DNA of 56,589 nucleotides, taken from NCBI GenBank assembly GCA_005882135.1, contig VBDR01000032.1, positions 1 through 56,589 of the forward strand. Direction: 5' to 3'. Numbering within the stretch: the stretch's first letter is position 1; the number at the start of each line of letters is the position of its first letter. Below are positions 41,131-50,055 of the stretch, one piece after another. The DNA comes from Chloroflexota bacterium. GTDB taxonomy: Bacteria > Chloroflexota > Dormibacteria > Dormibacterales > Dormibacteraceae. Under the pieces are notes generated by a model. It was not told the origin of the DNA, made no database searches, and saw only the letters and a program-made list of their open reading frames with translations. Both the position numbers and the translations under genes were made by a program.

Positions 41131-42132
41131 CTATCTCAGCACTGAAGCCGATACAAAGAGCTGCTCCTCTGTTCCGAGGGCGATCACCAGGTCGCCTTCC
41201 TCCAGACGCAGGCTGCCGCTCGGATTGACATGGAGGTTTCCGTCGCGCCGGCGCAGAGCCAGGACGCGCGCCGCGTCGCCCGCCAGCAGGCCGCTCGCGT
41301 CGAGGGTCTTGCCGATGGCGGCGGTCGCAGGCGACACGACCAGCTCCTCGACGCCGATGCCCGCCTCGGCGTGATGCAGAGTGTCGAGCACGTCGACCAT
41401 CGCCGGGCGGATCGCAAGCTCGGCCATCCGGTGCCCGGCCATCAGGTAGGGCGATATGGTGCGCGTAGCTCCCGCCAGCTCGAGACGGCGGATCGACTCC
41501 CGGCGACCGGCGCGCGCGACGATGTAAAGGCTGGGATTGAACGCGCGAGCCGCGAGGACGATGTAAACCGCGCGCTCGTCCGAGTCGACGGCGGAAATCA
41601 ATCCCTTGGCTCGTTCGATCCCCGCCTGCTTGAGGATCTCTTCCTTGGAGGCGTCGCCCTCGATGTGAAGGCGCCCCTCGGCGCGGATGCGCTCCACGGC
41701 CTCCTCTGTCTGGTCGATGACAACGTAGGGGACCTTGTGGTCCTCAAACTCGGCAACGATCTGGGTGCCGATGCGCCCGTAGCCGCAGATGATGTAGTGG
41801 TCGCGTAAATGATCGAGGTCTCGCTGCAACCGTCGCTCCCTCCGATACCTGCCGAATGCATTGTCCGCCAGCGTCTCTGCAAAAACACCGAAGCCGTAGA
41901 GCATCGTCGCCACGCCGACGACGATCAAGCCGGAGGTGAACAGCCTTCCGGCCTGGCTCTGGGGATGGACCTCGGTGTAGCCGACCGTGCTGATCGTGAT
42001 GATCACCATGTAGAAGGAGTCGAGGAGGTTCCACCTGTTGATCAATGTGTAGCCGGTGACTCCGACGGCGATCACGATCACGAGCAGGATGGCGGCGAGG
42101 CGAAACCGGAGGAGCGGATGCTCCATATGCAT
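41131..42132 (-). CDS. Two-helix potassium channel with RCK (TrkA) domains
   Basis: 333 aa. Two transmembrane helices flank the pore loop with the selectivity filter TISTVGYTE. A RCK N domain follows (YIICGYGRIGTQIVAEF, GDASKEEILKQAGI) and a C-terminal RCK C domain (about 250-333). This is the MthK/Kch-type layout, gated by a cytosolic ligand such as Ca2+, nucleotide or pH. The gene follows fumC by 11 bases on the same strand. Confidence 0.92.
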   Translation of the reverse strand: MHMEHPLLRFRLAAILLVIVIAVGVTGYTLINRWNLLDSFYMVIITISTVGYTEVHPQSQAGRLFTSGLIVVGVATMLYGFGVFAETLADNAFGRYRRERRLQRDLDHLRDHYIICGYGRIGTQIVAEFEDHKVPYVVIDQTEEAVERIRAEGRLHIEGDASKEEILKQAGIERAKGLISAVDSDERAVYIVLAARAFNPSLYIVARAGRRESIRRLELAGATRTISPYLMAGHRMAELAIRPAMVDVLDTLHHAEAGIGVEELVVSPATAAIGKTLDASGLLAGDAARVLALRRRDGNLHVNPSGSLRLEEGDLVIALGTEEQLFVSASVLR

Positions 42133-42143
42133 CGACCGAAACG

Positions 42144-43556
42144 CTATCCGCCCCCGCCCGGACCTTCAAGACCTGGTTTTGTCATCTTGCCCAGGTCAAG
42201 CACCTTGTTGAGCTGCTTCTCGGCGACGCCGTGTGTCCGCGCCAGCTGGCGGATCGAGCGACCGGTGCGCATCGACTCCTTGGCGAGCTTGGCCGCCTCG
42301 TCGTAGCCGATCACCGGGGTGAGCGCCGTCGCCAGCATCGGGCTGCGCTCGACGAGCTCTGGCCCGCGGTCGGTCGCCTGGAGGCCTTCGACACATCGCT
42401 CGGTGAAGTTCCGCGCTGCGGCTGCCAGGAGCGTGATCGACTCGAGGATGGCCGCGCCGGCGACCGGCATCATCACGTTGAGCTCGAAGAGGCTGCCGGC
42501 CTGGCCCGCGACGACAACCGTCGTGTCGTTGCCGTAGACGCGGGCGACCACCATCAGCATCGACTCGATGATCACGGGGTTGACCTTGCCCGGCATGATG
42601 CTCGAGCCCGGCTGCGTTTCCGGAATGCGGAGCTCGCCGAGGCCGGCGATCGGACCGGTGCCCATGAGCCTGATGTCGGAGCCGATCTTCCAGAGGCTCG
42701 TGCCGATCGTGCGCAGGGCGCCGTGGGCGGCGACGAGCACGTCGAGCGTGGCCTGGGCGTGGAAGTGGTTGGGCGACTCCCTGAGCGGGATCCGGCTTGC
42801 CTTTGCCAACCGGGCGGCCACGATGCGCGCGTACTGCGGGTGCGAGTTGAGGCCGGTGCCGACGGCGGTTCCGCCGAGCGGCACCCGAGCCAGCTCGTCG
42901 ATCGCGCCCCGCGCCCGGCGGACCGACTCCTCCATCTGTCCCGCGTAACCCTTGAACTCCTGGCCCAACCTGATCGGCGTGGCGTCCTGGAGATGGGTGC
43001 GCCCAGTCTTGACCACCGGCCAGAACTCCTTGCTCTTGGCTTCCAGCCCGCGTTCCAGCCGTTCGAGCGCGGGGATCAGCTCATCCTTGATGGCCATGGC
43101 GGCGGCGAGCTGGATGGAGGTCGGGATGACATCATTCGAGGACTGCCCGAGGTTGACATGGTCGTTCGGGTGGACGAGCCTCGAGCCCCGTTCGCCGCCG
43201 AGGATCTCGGTCGCGCGGTTGGCGATGACCTCGTTCGCGTTCGTGTTGGTCGACGTGCCGGATCCGGTCTGGTAGACGTCGATCGGGAACTGGTCGTCGA
43301 GCTTGCCGTCGATGACCTCCTGCGCGGCAGCGGCGATCGCGCGCGCGCGGCGGCGCGGAAGAAGGCCGAGCTCGCGGTTGGTCTGCGCGGCGGCGCGCTT
43401 CACCATGCCGAGAGCGCGGATGAAGCGGCGCGGCATGGGATCGCCGGAGATCGGGAAGTTGAGGACCGCGCGCTGGGTCGAAGCGCCGTAGTAGGCGTCG
43501 GCCGGGACCTGCATCTCACCCATGGAGTCGCGTTCAACGCGGGTCCTCTTGGCCAC
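42144..43556 (-). CDS. fumC: Fumarate hydratase, class II
   Basis: Hydrates fumarate to L-malate in the TCA cycle; iron-free homotetramer. 470 aa with VYQTGSGTSTNTNANEV, HPNDHVNLGQSSND, TGRTHLQDATP and the superfamily signature GSSIMPGKVNPV. The start is GTG 43556; the usual DSMGEMQVPADAYYG lies at residues 10-24. Divergent from the Ppx/GppA gene with only 25 bases between. Confidence 0.96.
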   Translation of the reverse strand: MAKRTRVERDSMGEMQVPADAYYGASTQRAVLNFPISGDPMPRRFIRALGMVKRAAAQTNRELGLLPRRRARAIAAAAQEVIDGKLDDQFPIDVYQTGSGTSTNTNANEVIANRATEILGGERGSRLVHPNDHVNLGQSSNDVIPTSIQLAAAMAIKDELIPALERLERGLEAKSKEFWPVVKTGRTHLQDATPIRLGQEFKGYAGQMEESVRRARGAIDELARVPLGGTAVGTGLNSHPQYARIVAARLAKASRIPLRESPNHFHAQATLDVLVAAHGALRTIGTSLWKIGSDIRLMGTGPIAGLGELRIPETQPGSSIMPGKVNPVIIESMLMVVARVYGNDTTVVVAGQAGSLFELNVMMPVAGAAILESITLLAAAARNFTERCVEGLQATDRGPELVERSPMLATALTPVIGYDEAAKLAKESMRTGRSIRQLARTHGVAEKQLNKVLDLGKMTKPGLEGPGGGG

Positions 43557-43581
43557 GCCGTGATTCTAGAGTTCCCCTGGA

Positions 43582-44481
43582 ATGCGTCTGGCTGCGCTCG
43601 ACATCGGCTCCAACACGGTCCACGTGCTGGTCGCCGACGTCGTCCGTGGACGGCTCGAGGACGTTGCCCACTACGTCGAGATGCCCGAGCTCGGGCCCCG
43701 AGTCGCCCGGACCGGGGTCATCGGCACTCGGGCAGGCATCGCGATGCGCGCGGTCCGCAAGGTCCTCGGGCAAGCCCGCGCGCACGGGTACGACGAGCTG
43801 ATCGCCTGCGCGACACAGGCGGTGCGGCAGGCCTCTGACGGCGTCGCCTTCGTCCGCGAGGCGAGCGCGGTGATCGGCGTCCCCGTCCGGATCATCTCGG
43901 CCAGGCGCGAGGGCGAGCTGAGCTTCCTGGGCGCTGCCAGCCGCCACGCGGTCCGCCGCGAATGGGCCCTGGTCGACCTGGGTGGTGGTTCGACGGAGAT
44001 CGTGATCGCGCGCGGGCGCGTGATGCTCCGCTCGGCTACGTTGCCGATCGGGTCCGGCGTCCTGGCCGACACCTACCTGTCCGATCCCCCCCAACCCGAG
44101 GAGCGCGCGCGGCTGCGCCGGGCGGCCTTGCGGGAGCTACCTCAGGCCCCTGAGGGGGAGGTCGAGCGCCTTGTCGCCACCGGCGGCACGGCGTCCAACC
44201 TACCCGCCGTGGTGGCGAGGCGCAGGCCGCCACCCGTCCTCACGACCGCCGACCTGCTCACCTGCGAGACGCGGCTCGACGGCCGCCCGGCCCGCCACGT
44301 CGCGGCCAAGGTCGGCCTGCCGGCCAACCGCGTCAAGGCGATGCGCGCCGGAGTCGAGGCCCTTCTCCTGCTGCTCGACTGGTACGGCCTGGCGATTCTC
44401 CACGTCAGCCATGAGGGCCTGCGGCACGGAATGCTGCTGGCGTACCTCGAACGGGGAGCCGATTGGTGGCGCGATGGGTAA
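43582..44481 (+). CDS. Ppx/GppA phosphatase family protein
   Basis: 299 aa with the ASKHA-fold motifs LAALDIGSNTVHVLVADV (phosphate 1 loop), ACATQAVRQA, VDLGGGSTEIVI (phosphate 2 loop) and ATGGTASNL. This is the short form, N-terminal domain only, typical of Ppx-like exopolyphosphatase/guanosine pentaphosphatase in Actinobacteria and Chloroflexi. It should act on polyphosphate or pppGpp, both stress signals. Ends 9 bases before the CDF start, so probably an operon. Confidence 0.9.
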   Translation: MRLAALDIGSNTVHVLVADVVRGRLEDVAHYVEMPELGPRVARTGVIGTRAGIAMRAVRKVLGQARAHGYDELIACATQAVRQASDGVAFVREASAVIGVPVRIISARREGELSFLGAASRHAVRREWALVDLGGGSTEIVIARGRVMLRSATLPIGSGVLADTYLSDPPQPEERARLRRAALRELPQAPEGEVERLVATGGTASNLPAVVARRRPPPVLTTADLLTCETRLDGRPARHVAAKVGLPANRVKAMRAGVEALLLLLDWYGLAILHVSHEGLRHGMLLAYLERGADWWRDG

Positions 44482-44490
44482 ATTAGATCT

Positions 44491-45459
44491 ATGGAAGGCG
44501 TGAGCCGCAGCGGGACCAGGCTGAGGCTGGCGCTCGGGCTGACCCTTGCGATTCTGGTGATCGAGCTGGCCGGCGGGCTGCTGGCGCACTCCCTGGCCCT
44601 GCTCTCTGACGCCGGCCACGTCCTGACCGACGTTTTCGCCCTTGGGTTGGCATGGTTTGCGATCGAGCAATCGAAACGGCCCGCCGACCACCGCCGAAGC
44701 TACGGATATCAGCGGGTCGGCATCCTGGCTGCGTTCCTGAACGCGGTGACGCTGATCGTCATCGTGCTGGCGATCGGATTCGAAGCCGTGCGCCGCTTGA
44801 TGTCGCCCGAGCCGGTGCAGGGCGGCGCCGTCATCGCCACGGCGTTGGTGGCGATCGCCATCAACGTTTTTGTCCTCCTCACGCTCCGCGCAGAGGGCCG
44901 GACGCTCAACCTTCGGGCTGCTTGGCTCCACGTAACCGGAGACGTCGCCGCGTCTGCGGGCGTGCTCGTCGCGGGCGCAGTGATCCTGTTGACCGGCTGG
45001 CTCTATATCGATCCGTTGCTGTCGCTCGCGATCGCCGGTCTCATCGCCTACGGCGCGTGGGGGATCGTGCGCGAGACGATCAACCTGCTGATGGAAGGCA
45101 CGCCGCCGGAAATCAACATGGCCGCGGTCACCTCTGAGATCAGTGGCACCAGCCTGGTGACTGGCGTCCACGACCTGCACGTGTGGGCGCTGTCGTCAGA
45201 GGACGTCGCCCTCAGCTGCCACGTCGTGATCGCCGACACTTCTCTCGGCGACGCCGAGCATGTGGTCCGCGATCTCGAGACCCGCCTGTGCAATCGCTTT
45301 GCGATCGGGCACACAACGATCCAGGTCGAGAGCTGCCATCCCTGCGGCGAGATCCATCACGGCGCCGGAGTGCACAACCACCCGCACGAGCACGTGACGT
45401 TTACCTCTGCGAGACCAGCGCCTCCTCGCGCTGCAGGATCCTCCGCGCCACCGCGATAG
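44491..45459 (+). CDS. CzcD-like cation diffusion facilitator
   Basis: 322 aa, six helices. The metal site is complete: His and Asp in LLSDAGHVLTDVF (helix 2) and in LHVTGDVAASAG (helix 5). A cytosolic domain follows (about 205-290) and a His/Cys-rich tail (CHPCGEIHHGAGVHNHPHEH) that should bind zinc or a similar ion. This contrasts with the His-poor site in the CDF at 39715. The last 59 bases overlap the convergent gene ending at 45401; the final ~15 residues are Ala/Pro-rich. Confidence 0.92.
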   Translation: MEGVSRSGTRLRLALGLTLAILVIELAGGLLAHSLALLSDAGHVLTDVFALGLAWFAIEQSKRPADHRRSYGYQRVGILAAFLNAVTLIVIVLAIGFEAVRRLMSPEPVQGGAVIATALVAIAINVFVLLTLRAEGRTLNLRAAWLHVTGDVAASAGVLVAGAVILLTGWLYIDPLLSLAIAGLIAYGAWGIVRETINLLMEGTPPEINMAAVTSEISGTSLVTGVHDLHVWALSSEDVALSCHVVIADTSLGDAEHVVRDLETRLCNRFAIGHTTIQVESCHPCGEIHHGAGVHNHPHEHVTFTSARPAPPRAAGSSAPPR

Positions 45460-47089
45460 CGGAGGCGTAGGTCGAGTCCATCCCTCGATAGCTCAGCCCG
45501 CGCGCGCCGAGGGTGCGCGCCTGCGTGTACGGTGTGTCAGAGGCGTAGTGGACAATGCCGAGGTCGAAGTGGGCCTGCGCCATGTTGACGCTCTCGCCGA
45601 CCGGATAACGGTCGGGCTGGCCGATCTCGTAGCAGGCGTCGAGGTAGGGACCCGCCTCCATCTCCACCACCGTGTAGCGGCCCTGGTAGTAGAAGTCGAG
45701 GTAGTCGCGATTCTGCAGGAATGTGCCGCGCACGGTGACCGCGCGCTGGTTGTCGAGGGCTGAGCCGTAAACCAGGTTGGGCTGGACGTCGCCGACGGTA
45801 AAACAGTTGTCCAGCCAGTAGGTGTTGCCCGAGTGCTCGTTGTAGACGGCGTTGGGAATCATCACGTCGCCGACGTCGGCGTTGAGAGTGGCGGCTTTGC
45901 CGAGGACATAAACCCCTGCCACCCAGGCGGCTTGCTCAGCCACCTGGCGGAGGATGTGGTACGCAGCCTCACCCAGCGGGTAGTCGACGTTGATGATGCA
46001 GGCGTCCGAGTCGTGCAGCTTGCGCTCGTCGACCGCGCCGACACGGGGATCGATCGTGGACGCGTCGAGCTTGGAGAGCTTGAAGACCTGCGCCGCGGAG
46101 TCTACCCCGGTGCCGATCGCGGGTATATGACGGACGCCGTTTGCCGCCTCGAGCTCCGCCCGCCACTTGCGCAGCCGCTCCCGCTCCGGGTGGACGTCGA
46201 AGACCTGTCGCGCGCCGTAATACAGCCAGTTCTGGCGCGACGCGCGGCTGTGTCCGGCCTCGAGCTTGCGTCGCTCGGTGTCCAGGTCGCGGTCCGAGCG
46301 CCCGATCCAGTCCACGATCTCGCCCTCGATCCGGCGCGCCACCCCGGTCAGTACGTTGACAAGGCTGTGCGCGTTCGAAGACACGAAGTAGATCGGCGCG
46401 TCGCGGGCGCCCAGATCGTCCATCGCCGCCGCGACGGGCAACCACCACCTGCTGGCGTTGCGTGCGTAGCCGAGGTGGCTGCCGCCGATGAGACGCAGAA
46501 CGAGCCGGCACTCGTCGTTCTTGATCGCGGCGAGGTTGGCGTCGAACTGCTCGCCCCACGCCTCGCGAAGGCGGCGCCAGTCATCTGGCGTGGCGCCGGC
46601 GGCCTGCCGCGCTTCCTCGTCCGAAAGTCCGACGTCCTGAAGCGAGCGATGCAGCTTGTTCCACTCGATCTGAAACGCGACCAGCGTCGGCACGAGGTCG
46701 TCGATGTCCGATGTCGACGCGATCAGGACGGCCAGCGTGTTCTTGCCGTCGTGGTACCAGCGCCGGCGACGCGCCGGGGCCTTGACCGCCTCCCAGCCCA
46801 TGATCTCCGCGCCCAGGACGGCCTTGAATCCCTGCGGGCTCTGGCCCATGACAACGCGGCGGCAGCGGCTGATCGCGGCCGGCAGCCGCCTCACGGCGTA
46901 GAGCAGCGCACCCATATCGGACTGTGGCTGCGCGGCGAGCGGGTGGAGGACCGATCCCATCCCGAGATGGGCCTGGACCAGAGACTCGATCTTGATGTCA
47001 CCCGAGCTCTGCAACATGGTCGTGTACGTGCGCACGTACAGCTCGACTGCATGCTTTCCGCTCCAACCGGAAGTGGGCGGGGCCTCCAT
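45401..47089 (-). CDS. Two-part protein: novel N-terminal half plus nucleoside-phosphorylase-like half
   Basis: A 562-aa soluble protein. Residues ~310-562 resemble the purine/uridine phosphorylase and MTA/SAH-nucleosidase fold: GTGVDSAAQVFKL, YVLGKAATLNADVGDVMIP, VYNEHSGNTYWLD, and VVEMEAGPYLDACYE, the place of the conserved Met-Glu that holds the ribose. Residues 1-300 are Arg/Trp-rich and helical (LVQAHLGMGSVLHPLAAQ, GYARNASRWWLP) and match no family I know. ATG 47089 is six bases from a TATAGT box on the same strand. It may act on a nucleoside or modified base. Confidence 0.75.
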   Translation of the reverse strand: MEAPPTSGWSGKHAVELYVRTYTTMLQSSGDIKIESLVQAHLGMGSVLHPLAAQPQSDMGALLYAVRRLPAAISRCRRVVMGQSPQGFKAVLGAEIMGWEAVKAPARRRRWYHDGKNTLAVLIASTSDIDDLVPTLVAFQIEWNKLHRSLQDVGLSDEEARQAAGATPDDWRRLREAWGEQFDANLAAIKNDECRLVLRLIGGSHLGYARNASRWWLPVAAAMDDLGARDAPIYFVSSNAHSLVNVLTGVARRIEGEIVDWIGRSDRDLDTERRKLEAGHSRASRQNWLYYGARQVFDVHPERERLRKWRAELEAANGVRHIPAIGTGVDSAAQVFKLSKLDASTIDPRVGAVDERKLHDSDACIINVDYPLGEAAYHILRQVAEQAAWVAGVYVLGKAATLNADVGDVMIPNAVYNEHSGNTYWLDNCFTVGDVQPNLVYGSALDNQRAVTVRGTFLQNRDYLDFYYQGRYTVVEMEAGPYLDACYEIGQPDRYPVGESVNMAQAHFDLGIVHYASDTPYTQARTLGARGLSYRGMDSTYASAIAVARRILQREEALVSQR

Positions 47090-47095
47090 GAGGCG

Positions 47096-47101
47096 ACTAT
47101 A
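47096..47101 (-). promoter_or_regulatory. -10-like TATAGT placed for leaderless transcription
   Basis: TATAGT on the minus strand lies six bases before ATG 47089, a spacing that would put the transcript start at or next to the A of the start codon. No matching -35 hexamer is visible. Leaderless mRNAs are common in high-GC Terrabacteria. Confidence 0.35.
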
Positions 47102-47171
47102 GAACCCCGCCCCGGGAGGGACTTACAAAACCATGAGGATGGCCGGAGGCGCTTGGTGTGAGAGTTAGAAC

Positions 47172-47903
47172 ATGATCAAACGACTCGCAAAACTGCGCTA
47201 TCTTCGCGTCGCCGGCCTGGCCGCGGGAGCGGTGGCCGTGGCTGGCGCCGCGGTCATCGTCACCGCCTCGGCCGCGGGCATGAATTTCGGGTTGCGGCCG
47301 GCCGGTTCGTCGCCGGACAACAACGCCGGCTTGACCGCCGTCGACGCCAACGCATCGTCTGCCGCCTGCAGCAATTTCATGCGGCACTTCGCGGTCGACA
47401 TCAGCAAGAGCCAGGCCGAGATCAACGCCGCGTTCCAGAAGGCCATCGCCGAGACGTTGGCCGATGAGGTGAAGAGCAACCAGATCACCCAGACGCAGGC
47501 GGACGCGATCAAGAAAAAGCTCGCCGGCCAGACTCCCTGCACGCTGCCGGCTGCGGTCGGCCATGGGGGCGGCAGCAAGGCCGCAATCGCGGCTTACATG
47601 CAGCAGTACCTGGCCGCCTCGGCGTCAGCGCTCGGCATCAGCGTGACGGAGCTGAAGGCCGATATCGCCAACGGCCAGTCGCTGTCCCAGGTCGCGGCTG
47701 CGAAGAAGGTGTCGGAGGCGGATTTCCGCACCAAGTTGATCGCCAACTTGAAGCCGGTCCTCGACAAGGCGGTCACGGACAAAAAGCTGACGACGGCCCA
47801 GGAGCAGATGCTTTTGAACCGGCTGCAGACGGCGCCTCTTCCTCTCTGGGCGACGGCGCCAAGGCACAAAGCGCCGACTGCGGCGAGCCCGGCGACACCC
47901 TGA
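47172..47903 (+). CDS. Exported protein with paired helical repeats
   Basis: 243 aa. A signal peptide (about residues 1-35: basic, then AGLAAGAVAVAGAAVIVTASAAG) is followed by two similar helical units, each ending in a short turn motif: EVKSNQITQTQADAIKKKL (near 100) and AVTDKKLTTAQEQMLLNRL (near 207). LGISVTELKADIANGQSLSQVA lies between. Two cysteines (AACSN, TPCTL) flank the first unit. Pro/Ala-rich C-terminus. Similar secreted helical-repeat proteins are common in soil Terrabacteria; function unknown. Confidence 0.75.
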   Translation: MIKRLAKLRYLRVAGLAAGAVAVAGAAVIVTASAAGMNFGLRPAGSSPDNNAGLTAVDANASSAACSNFMRHFAVDISKSQAEINAAFQKAIAETLADEVKSNQITQTQADAIKKKLAGQTPCTLPAAVGHGGGSKAAIAAYMQQYLAASASALGISVTELKADIANGQSLSQVAAAKKVSEADFRTKLIANLKPVLDKAVTDKKLTTAQEQMLLNRLQTAPLPLWATAPRHKAPTAASPATP

Positions 47904-47910
47904 CTTCGGA

Positions 47911-48279
47911 CTAGTTCAGCTCTTCGGGAGGGGGAGCTCCGCCGAGGCGGCGCATCAGCTCCTCGAGCAGCTGACGCGTTTCCGGGTCGGCCATCAGGCG
48001 TTCCTGCATCTGCTCGGCGGAGTGGCGGATCTCAGGGTCTGACATCAGGCGCTCCGACATCGCCTGGAAACGCGACGCCATGTCCTGCATGGCGGATTCC
48101 TGGGCCACCTGGATCAAGATCGGCTGGCTCGCCGCTGCGGCGACGGCTTCCACCTGCGCGCGGACCATCTCGATCCCCTTGCAGCCGAGACACTCGCCCT
48201 TCAGGCCGCAGTGGCAAAGCTGCGGGCGGAGCCGGTCGAGGGCCGCGTGAACCTCGGACAGATCGATCGGATTGGCCAC
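47911..48279 (-). CDS. Small Cys-motif protein with tandem helical repeats
   Basis: 122 aa. The N-terminus holds LCHCGLKGECLGCKG (about residues 21-35), four cysteines in a CxC-x5-CxxC pattern that may bind zinc or an Fe-S cluster. Then an Ala-rich helix and two repeats, SERLMSDPEIRHSAEQM and QERLMADPETRQLLEEL, that look like STI1/DP-type DPE helices. Function unknown. It lies 9 bases past the acyl-CoA synthetase stop on the same strand. Confidence 0.72.
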   Translation of the reverse strand: MANPIDLSEVHAALDRLRPQLCHCGLKGECLGCKGIEMVRAQVEAVAAAASQPILIQVAQESAMQDMASRFQAMSERLMSDPEIRHSAEQMQERLMADPETRQLLEELMRRLGGAPPPEELN

Positions 48280-48288
48280 GCAGCAAAT

Positions 48289-50055
48289 CTACGAGTCTTT
48301 GGGTTTCCTCGTGTACATGGCTTCGATCTGGTCCTGGAAGCGCTCGTTGATCACCCTGCGTCTCACGTCCTGCTTCAACGAGAGCTCACCGTTGGCTTCG
48401 GTGAAGTCCCGGGGAAGAAGCGTGAAGTATTTGATCGTCTCCCACTGGCCGAGATGCGCGTTGACGCCGTCGACGGTCTTTTGAATGCGGGCCTTCACAG
48501 CAGCCTCGTCCAGATGTTGCTTCTTCGCCGAGTCCCAGTCGGGGACGATCAACGCGGTCACGTACGGACGCCCCTCGCCCACGATGACCGAGCGGACGAC
48601 CAGGGGATCGCTAAGCAGCGCGTGCTCTAGCTGCTGGGGAGCTATGTACTTGCCGCCGGCGGTTTTGAAAAGCGACTTCTTGCGGTCGGTGATCCTAAGG
48701 AATCCGTCACCATCGATCGCACCGATGTCGCCCGTGAAAAACCAGCCGTCCTTCAGGACCTCGGCGGTCGCTTCCGGCTTGTTGTGGTAGCCGCGCATGT
48801 TGCCAGGGCCCTTGACAAGGATTTCGCCGTCCTCGGCGATCTTCAGCTCGACGCCGGGAAATGGTTTGCCGACAGTGAGGAAACGGTGCTGGTGGAGCGT
48901 GTTCGAGCACACCCCTGAGGACGTCTCGGTCAAGCCCCAGCCGTTCAGGATGGGCACGCCGATCGCCCAGAAGAACTCCTCGATCTCACGGGCCAGCCCG
49001 GCCCCGCCGCTGATGAAGAAGCGCAGGCGCCCGCCGGTCAGCCTCTTCCGCAAGGCGCCGAGCACCAGGCGCTCGGCCAGGCCACGCTGCGCGCGGAGGA
49101 TCGGATCGGGACTGGCCGTGCGTGAGAAGCTTGCCCCGGTCCGCACTGCCCAGTTGAAAAGCGCGCGCCGCAAGGGACTGGCCTCGCTTACGCGGGCCAT
49201 GACCGCGGCGTAGATCTTTTCGTACACGCGGGGGACGCTGCACATGACCGTCGGTTGGACTTCCTGGAGCTCTTCGGCGAGGTGGTCGGGACCGCGCGAG
49301 ATCCACGTCTGCCCGCCGTAGGCGACGCCGGCGAAGATCTCGTTGATGCGGCCGAACACGTGCGCGTAAGGCAGCCACGAAAGCGAGGAGTCGCGGTCGC
49401 TGATGGGATGCACCTTGATGGCCGCCCGGGTGATGTCGACCAGGTTGCGGTGGGCGAGCTCGACGCCCTTCGGGACCCCCGTCGTCCCGGCCGTGTAGAC
49501 GATGGTGCAGAGGTCGTCCGGGCTGATCTTGCTCAACCTCGAGCCGACCTCAGCCAGCTGCCGTGGCGCGTCACGGAGCCAGCCGGCGATGTCGGATTCC
49601 ATCAACGCCACCTTGCGCAGGGATCCCTCGAGCTTGAGCTTGGCCGCCAGCGTCGCGTTGGAAGCGATGCCGAAGGTGGCGGCGGAGTCGACCGCGATCG
49701 TCTGCACCATCTCCGGTGGGCTGTTGGGGTAGATCGGCACAGTCACCGCACCCACGGATTGGATCGCCCAGTCGCAGCAAATCCACTCCACACGGTTCTC
49801 GGAGATGAGGAGCACCGAATCGCCCGGTTTGACCCCTGCCTCGATCAAGCCTGACGCGACCGCCAGCACGTCGCGCACGGCTTGATTCCAGGAGTGGGTC
49901 CTCCACTGGTCGCCGCCCCGGAAATGGAAGAGGTCCCGATCGCGGTAGCGAGCCGCTTGCCGGAAGAAGACGCCGACCGTCGTTCGGTCGGCGATGGATT
50001 CGGGGTCGATGAGGGGCGCAGCCGCCGCGGCGGCGACTGGGGCTTTGGTGTCTAT
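48289..50055 (-). CDS. Long-chain acyl-CoA synthetase (AMP-forming); ATA start proposed
   Basis: About 588 aa. Activates fatty acids to acyl-CoA. Signatures: TIVYTAGTTGVPKGVELAHRN (P-loop), FFISGGAGL, NGWGLTETS, GYHNKPEATAEVLKDGWFFTGDIG and KSLFKTAGGKYIAPQQLE. The conserved N-terminal ADRTTVGVFFRQAARYRDRDLFHFR is encoded by 49900-49989, but the first ATG/GTG/TTG in frame is GTG 49878, which is downstream of it. ATA 50053-50055 overlaps the greA stop (ATAG) and has AAGGCGG upstream, so I take it as the start. GreA-coupled reinitiation is likely. If wrong, the start is an undetected rare codon or a base error. Confidence 0.85.
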   Translation of the reverse strand: MDTKAPVAAAAAAPLIDPESIADRTTVGVFFRQAARYRDRDLFHFRGGDQWRTHSWNQAVRDVLAVASGLIEAGVKPGDSVLLISENRVEWICCDWAIQSVGAVTVPIYPNSPPEMVQTIAVDSAATFGIASNATLAAKLKLEGSLRKVALMESDIAGWLRDAPRQLAEVGSRLSKISPDDLCTIVYTAGTTGVPKGVELAHRNLVDITRAAIKVHPISDRDSSLSWLPYAHVFGRINEIFAGVAYGGQTWISRGPDHLAEELQEVQPTVMCSVPRVYEKIYAAVMARVSEASPLRRALFNWAVRTGASFSRTASPDPILRAQRGLAERLVLGALRKRLTGGRLRFFISGGAGLAREIEEFFWAIGVPILNGWGLTETSSGVCSNTLHQHRFLTVGKPFPGVELKIAEDGEILVKGPGNMRGYHNKPEATAEVLKDGWFFTGDIGAIDGDGFLRITDRKKSLFKTAGGKYIAPQQLEHALLSDPLVVRSVIVGEGRPYVTALIVPDWDSAKKQHLDEAAVKARIQKTVDGVNAHLGQWETIKYFTLLPRDFTEANGELSLKQDVRRRVINERFQDQIEAMYTRKPKDS

